Source: Pampus argenteus
Lineage: Eukaryota; Chordata; Actinopteri; Scombriformes; Stromateidae
DNA length: 64,000 bases
Assembly (NCBI GenBank): GCA_036937835.1
Contig: CM072869.1
Coordinates: forward strand, 24,257,001 to 24,321,000
Direction: 5' to 3'
The position numbers were made by a program, and so were the translations under genes. Under the pieces are notes generated by a model that was given only the letters and a program-made list of their open reading frames with translations, was not told where the DNA came from and made no database searches. Below are positions 63,001 to 64,000 of the stretch, in pieces. Each line of letters opens with the position of its first letter. Positions within the stretch are counted from its first letter, which is position 1.

Positions 63001-64000
63001 CTCCTAATCATTAGAAATCAGTTACTTGTTGATGGCAAACATGGTTTTGATTGAAAATATTGCTCCTTGTTTAAGAAAAACTGTAGTTGTCAGTTTTGGC
63101 CTTCTCTCGCTGAGAGAAAGCTATTTTTAAAATGTTACAGTAAAGGCTGCAGGAAGCTCTCAGAAGTGAGTTTTTTGGTCCTAATCATTGGAAATCAGTT
63201 ACTTGTTGATGGCAAACATGGTTTTGATTGAAAATTTTGCTCCTTGTTTAAGAAAAACTGTAGTTGTCAGTTTTGGCCTGAGAGAAAGCTATATTTACAA
63301 ATGTTACAGTAAAAGCTGCAGGAAGCTCTCAGAAGTGAGTTTTTTGGTCCTAATCATTAGAAATCAGTTACTTGTTGATGGCAAACATGGTTTTGATTGA
63401 AAATATTGCTCCTTGTTTAAGAAAAACTGTAGTTGTCAGTTTTGGCCTGAGAGAAAGCTATTTTTACAAATGTTACAGTAAAAGCTGCAGGAAGCTCTCA
63501 GAAGTGAGTTTTTTGGTCCTAATCATTAGAAATCAGTTACTTGTTGATGGCAAACATGGTTTTGATTGAAAATATTGCTCCTTGTTTAAGAAAAACTGTA
63601 GTTGTCAGTTTTGGCCTGAGAGAAAGCTATTTTTACAAATGTTACAGTAAAAGCTGCAGGAAGCTCTCAGAAGTGAGTTTTTCGGTCCTAATCATTAGAA
63701 ATCAGTTACTTGTTGATGGCAAACATGGTTTTGATTGAAAATATTGCTCCTTGTTTAAGAAAAACTGTAGTTGTCAGTTTTGGCCTGAGAGAAAGCTATA
63801 TTTACAAATGTTACAGTAAAAGCTGCAGGAAGCTCTCAGAAGTGAGTTTTTTGGTCCTAATCATTAGAAATCAGTTACTTGTTGATGGCAAACATGGTTT
63901 TGATTGAAAATATTGCTCCTTGTTTAAGAAAAACTGTAGTTGTCAGTTTTGGCCTGAGAGAAAGCTATTTTTACAAATGTTACAGTAAAAGCTGCAGGAA
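60091..64000 (+). repeat. 3.9-kb copy of 45586-49495 (+14,505 bp)
   Basis: Monomer order matches 45586 onward without net indel to the window edge, including the S(170) with GTGTTTCGGTCC, the GAAAGTATTG M, the two-L pair (61824, 62002), M with GTAAAGGCTGC and S with ATTGGAAATC at 63188. It also matches 52323-54749 at 7,768 bp, and shares GTTTTCATTG with that copy rather than with 46458. Confidence 0.86.

Larger units (their letters stand above)
19955..64000 (+). repeat. Right arm of the satellite array, distal part
   Basis: About 255 forward-oriented monomers. L dominates to about 21.85 kb. S and M dominate from there to the window end, with L islands near 38.1, 41.2-41.8, 43.7-44.2, 45.4-45.9, 47.3-47.7, 50.4-50.9, 52.1-52.7, 54.06-54.4, 54.9-55.3, 57.3-57.9, 60.1-60.4 and 61.8-62.2 kb. 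No foreign insertion is visible in these 44 kb. The array runs off the right edge, so its true length is unknown. Confidence 0.98.

Noticed and set aside
1..64000. About 200 open frames of 65-98 codons, one per S or L monomer, all encoding near-identical peptides
   Set aside because: They are frames across repeat monomers. Most begin at TTG upstream of ATG, overlap the next by 29 bp, shift frame at every 169 or 178 bp, and are broken by the 1-bp deletion in every M monomer. Variation includes many amino-acid changes with no sign of codon-level constraint. The longer 72-98 codon ones are out-of-frame read-throughs. A transcript or proteomic hit would be needed to reconsider.
1..64000. Regular repeats with short unit-like spacing, as in a CRISPR array
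   Set aside because: The whole monomer is conserved, there are no unique spacers, the period is far too long, and no cas-like genes are present; the context is eukaryotic.
1..64000. CENP-B box (TTCG....A..CGGG)
   Set aside because: I found no CGGG in the satellite monomers on either strand, and the few TTCG occurrences (for example TTTCGGTCC) lack the rest of the motif.

Overview
The window is almost entirely one satellite DNA array: roughly 360 head-to-tail copies of an AT-rich monomer of about 170-178 bp. By hand count, 58 of 169 bases are G or C in the short form. I find no host gene, no tRNA or rRNA, and no CRISPR array. The only non-satellite sequence is a 1,024-bp dead LINE at 18931-19954. 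Its fish-type LINE endonuclease reading frame, its TTTATTAATCCC 3' end and its GATA tail suggest a teleost chromosome, probably percomorph-like. That reading rests on family recall and could not be searched. A centromeric or other heterochromatic block is the natural interpretation of the array but is not proven by sequence alone.

Three monomer forms recur. All are phased here on TTGTTGATGG in the forward sense. L (178 bp) carries a complete 17-bp hyphenated palindrome. M (177 bp) has a weakened palindrome and a 1-bp deletion. S (169 bp) has lost 9 bp, which removes one palindrome arm. L is linked to ACTATAG and GGGCTTC upstream of the palindrome, whereas S and M carry ACTGTAG and GGCC.

Layout. 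1-15758: the array runs on the minus strand, mixed S/M/L to about 5.5 kb, then nearly pure L, in serial higher-order repeats of 11, 6, 7, 4 and 3 monomers. 15758/15759: abrupt head-to-head orientation switch. 15759-21848: plus-strand, mostly L monomers, interrupted by the LINE. 21849-24592: S-S-M trimers. 24593-41767: S-M dimer array in higher-order repeats of variable length. 41768-64000: a mosaic in which blocks of 1-5 kb recur at 5,564, 6,737, 6,924, 7,768 and 14,505 bp, including a 39-monomer super-repeat of 6,737 bp and a travelling three-monomer L cassette.

The two arms are related beyond simple satellite homology. Positions 13090-14436 and 20105-21451 are inverted copies that share rare private variants with no net indel, so an inverted duplication preceded later unequal exchange and the LINE insertion. 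The LINE looks like an internal-deletion derivative: its 5' leader and endonuclease N-terminus are joined directly to the C-terminal tail and 3' UTR. Each monomer also contains a 65-68 codon open frame. I treat these as by-products of repeat homogenisation, not as genes.
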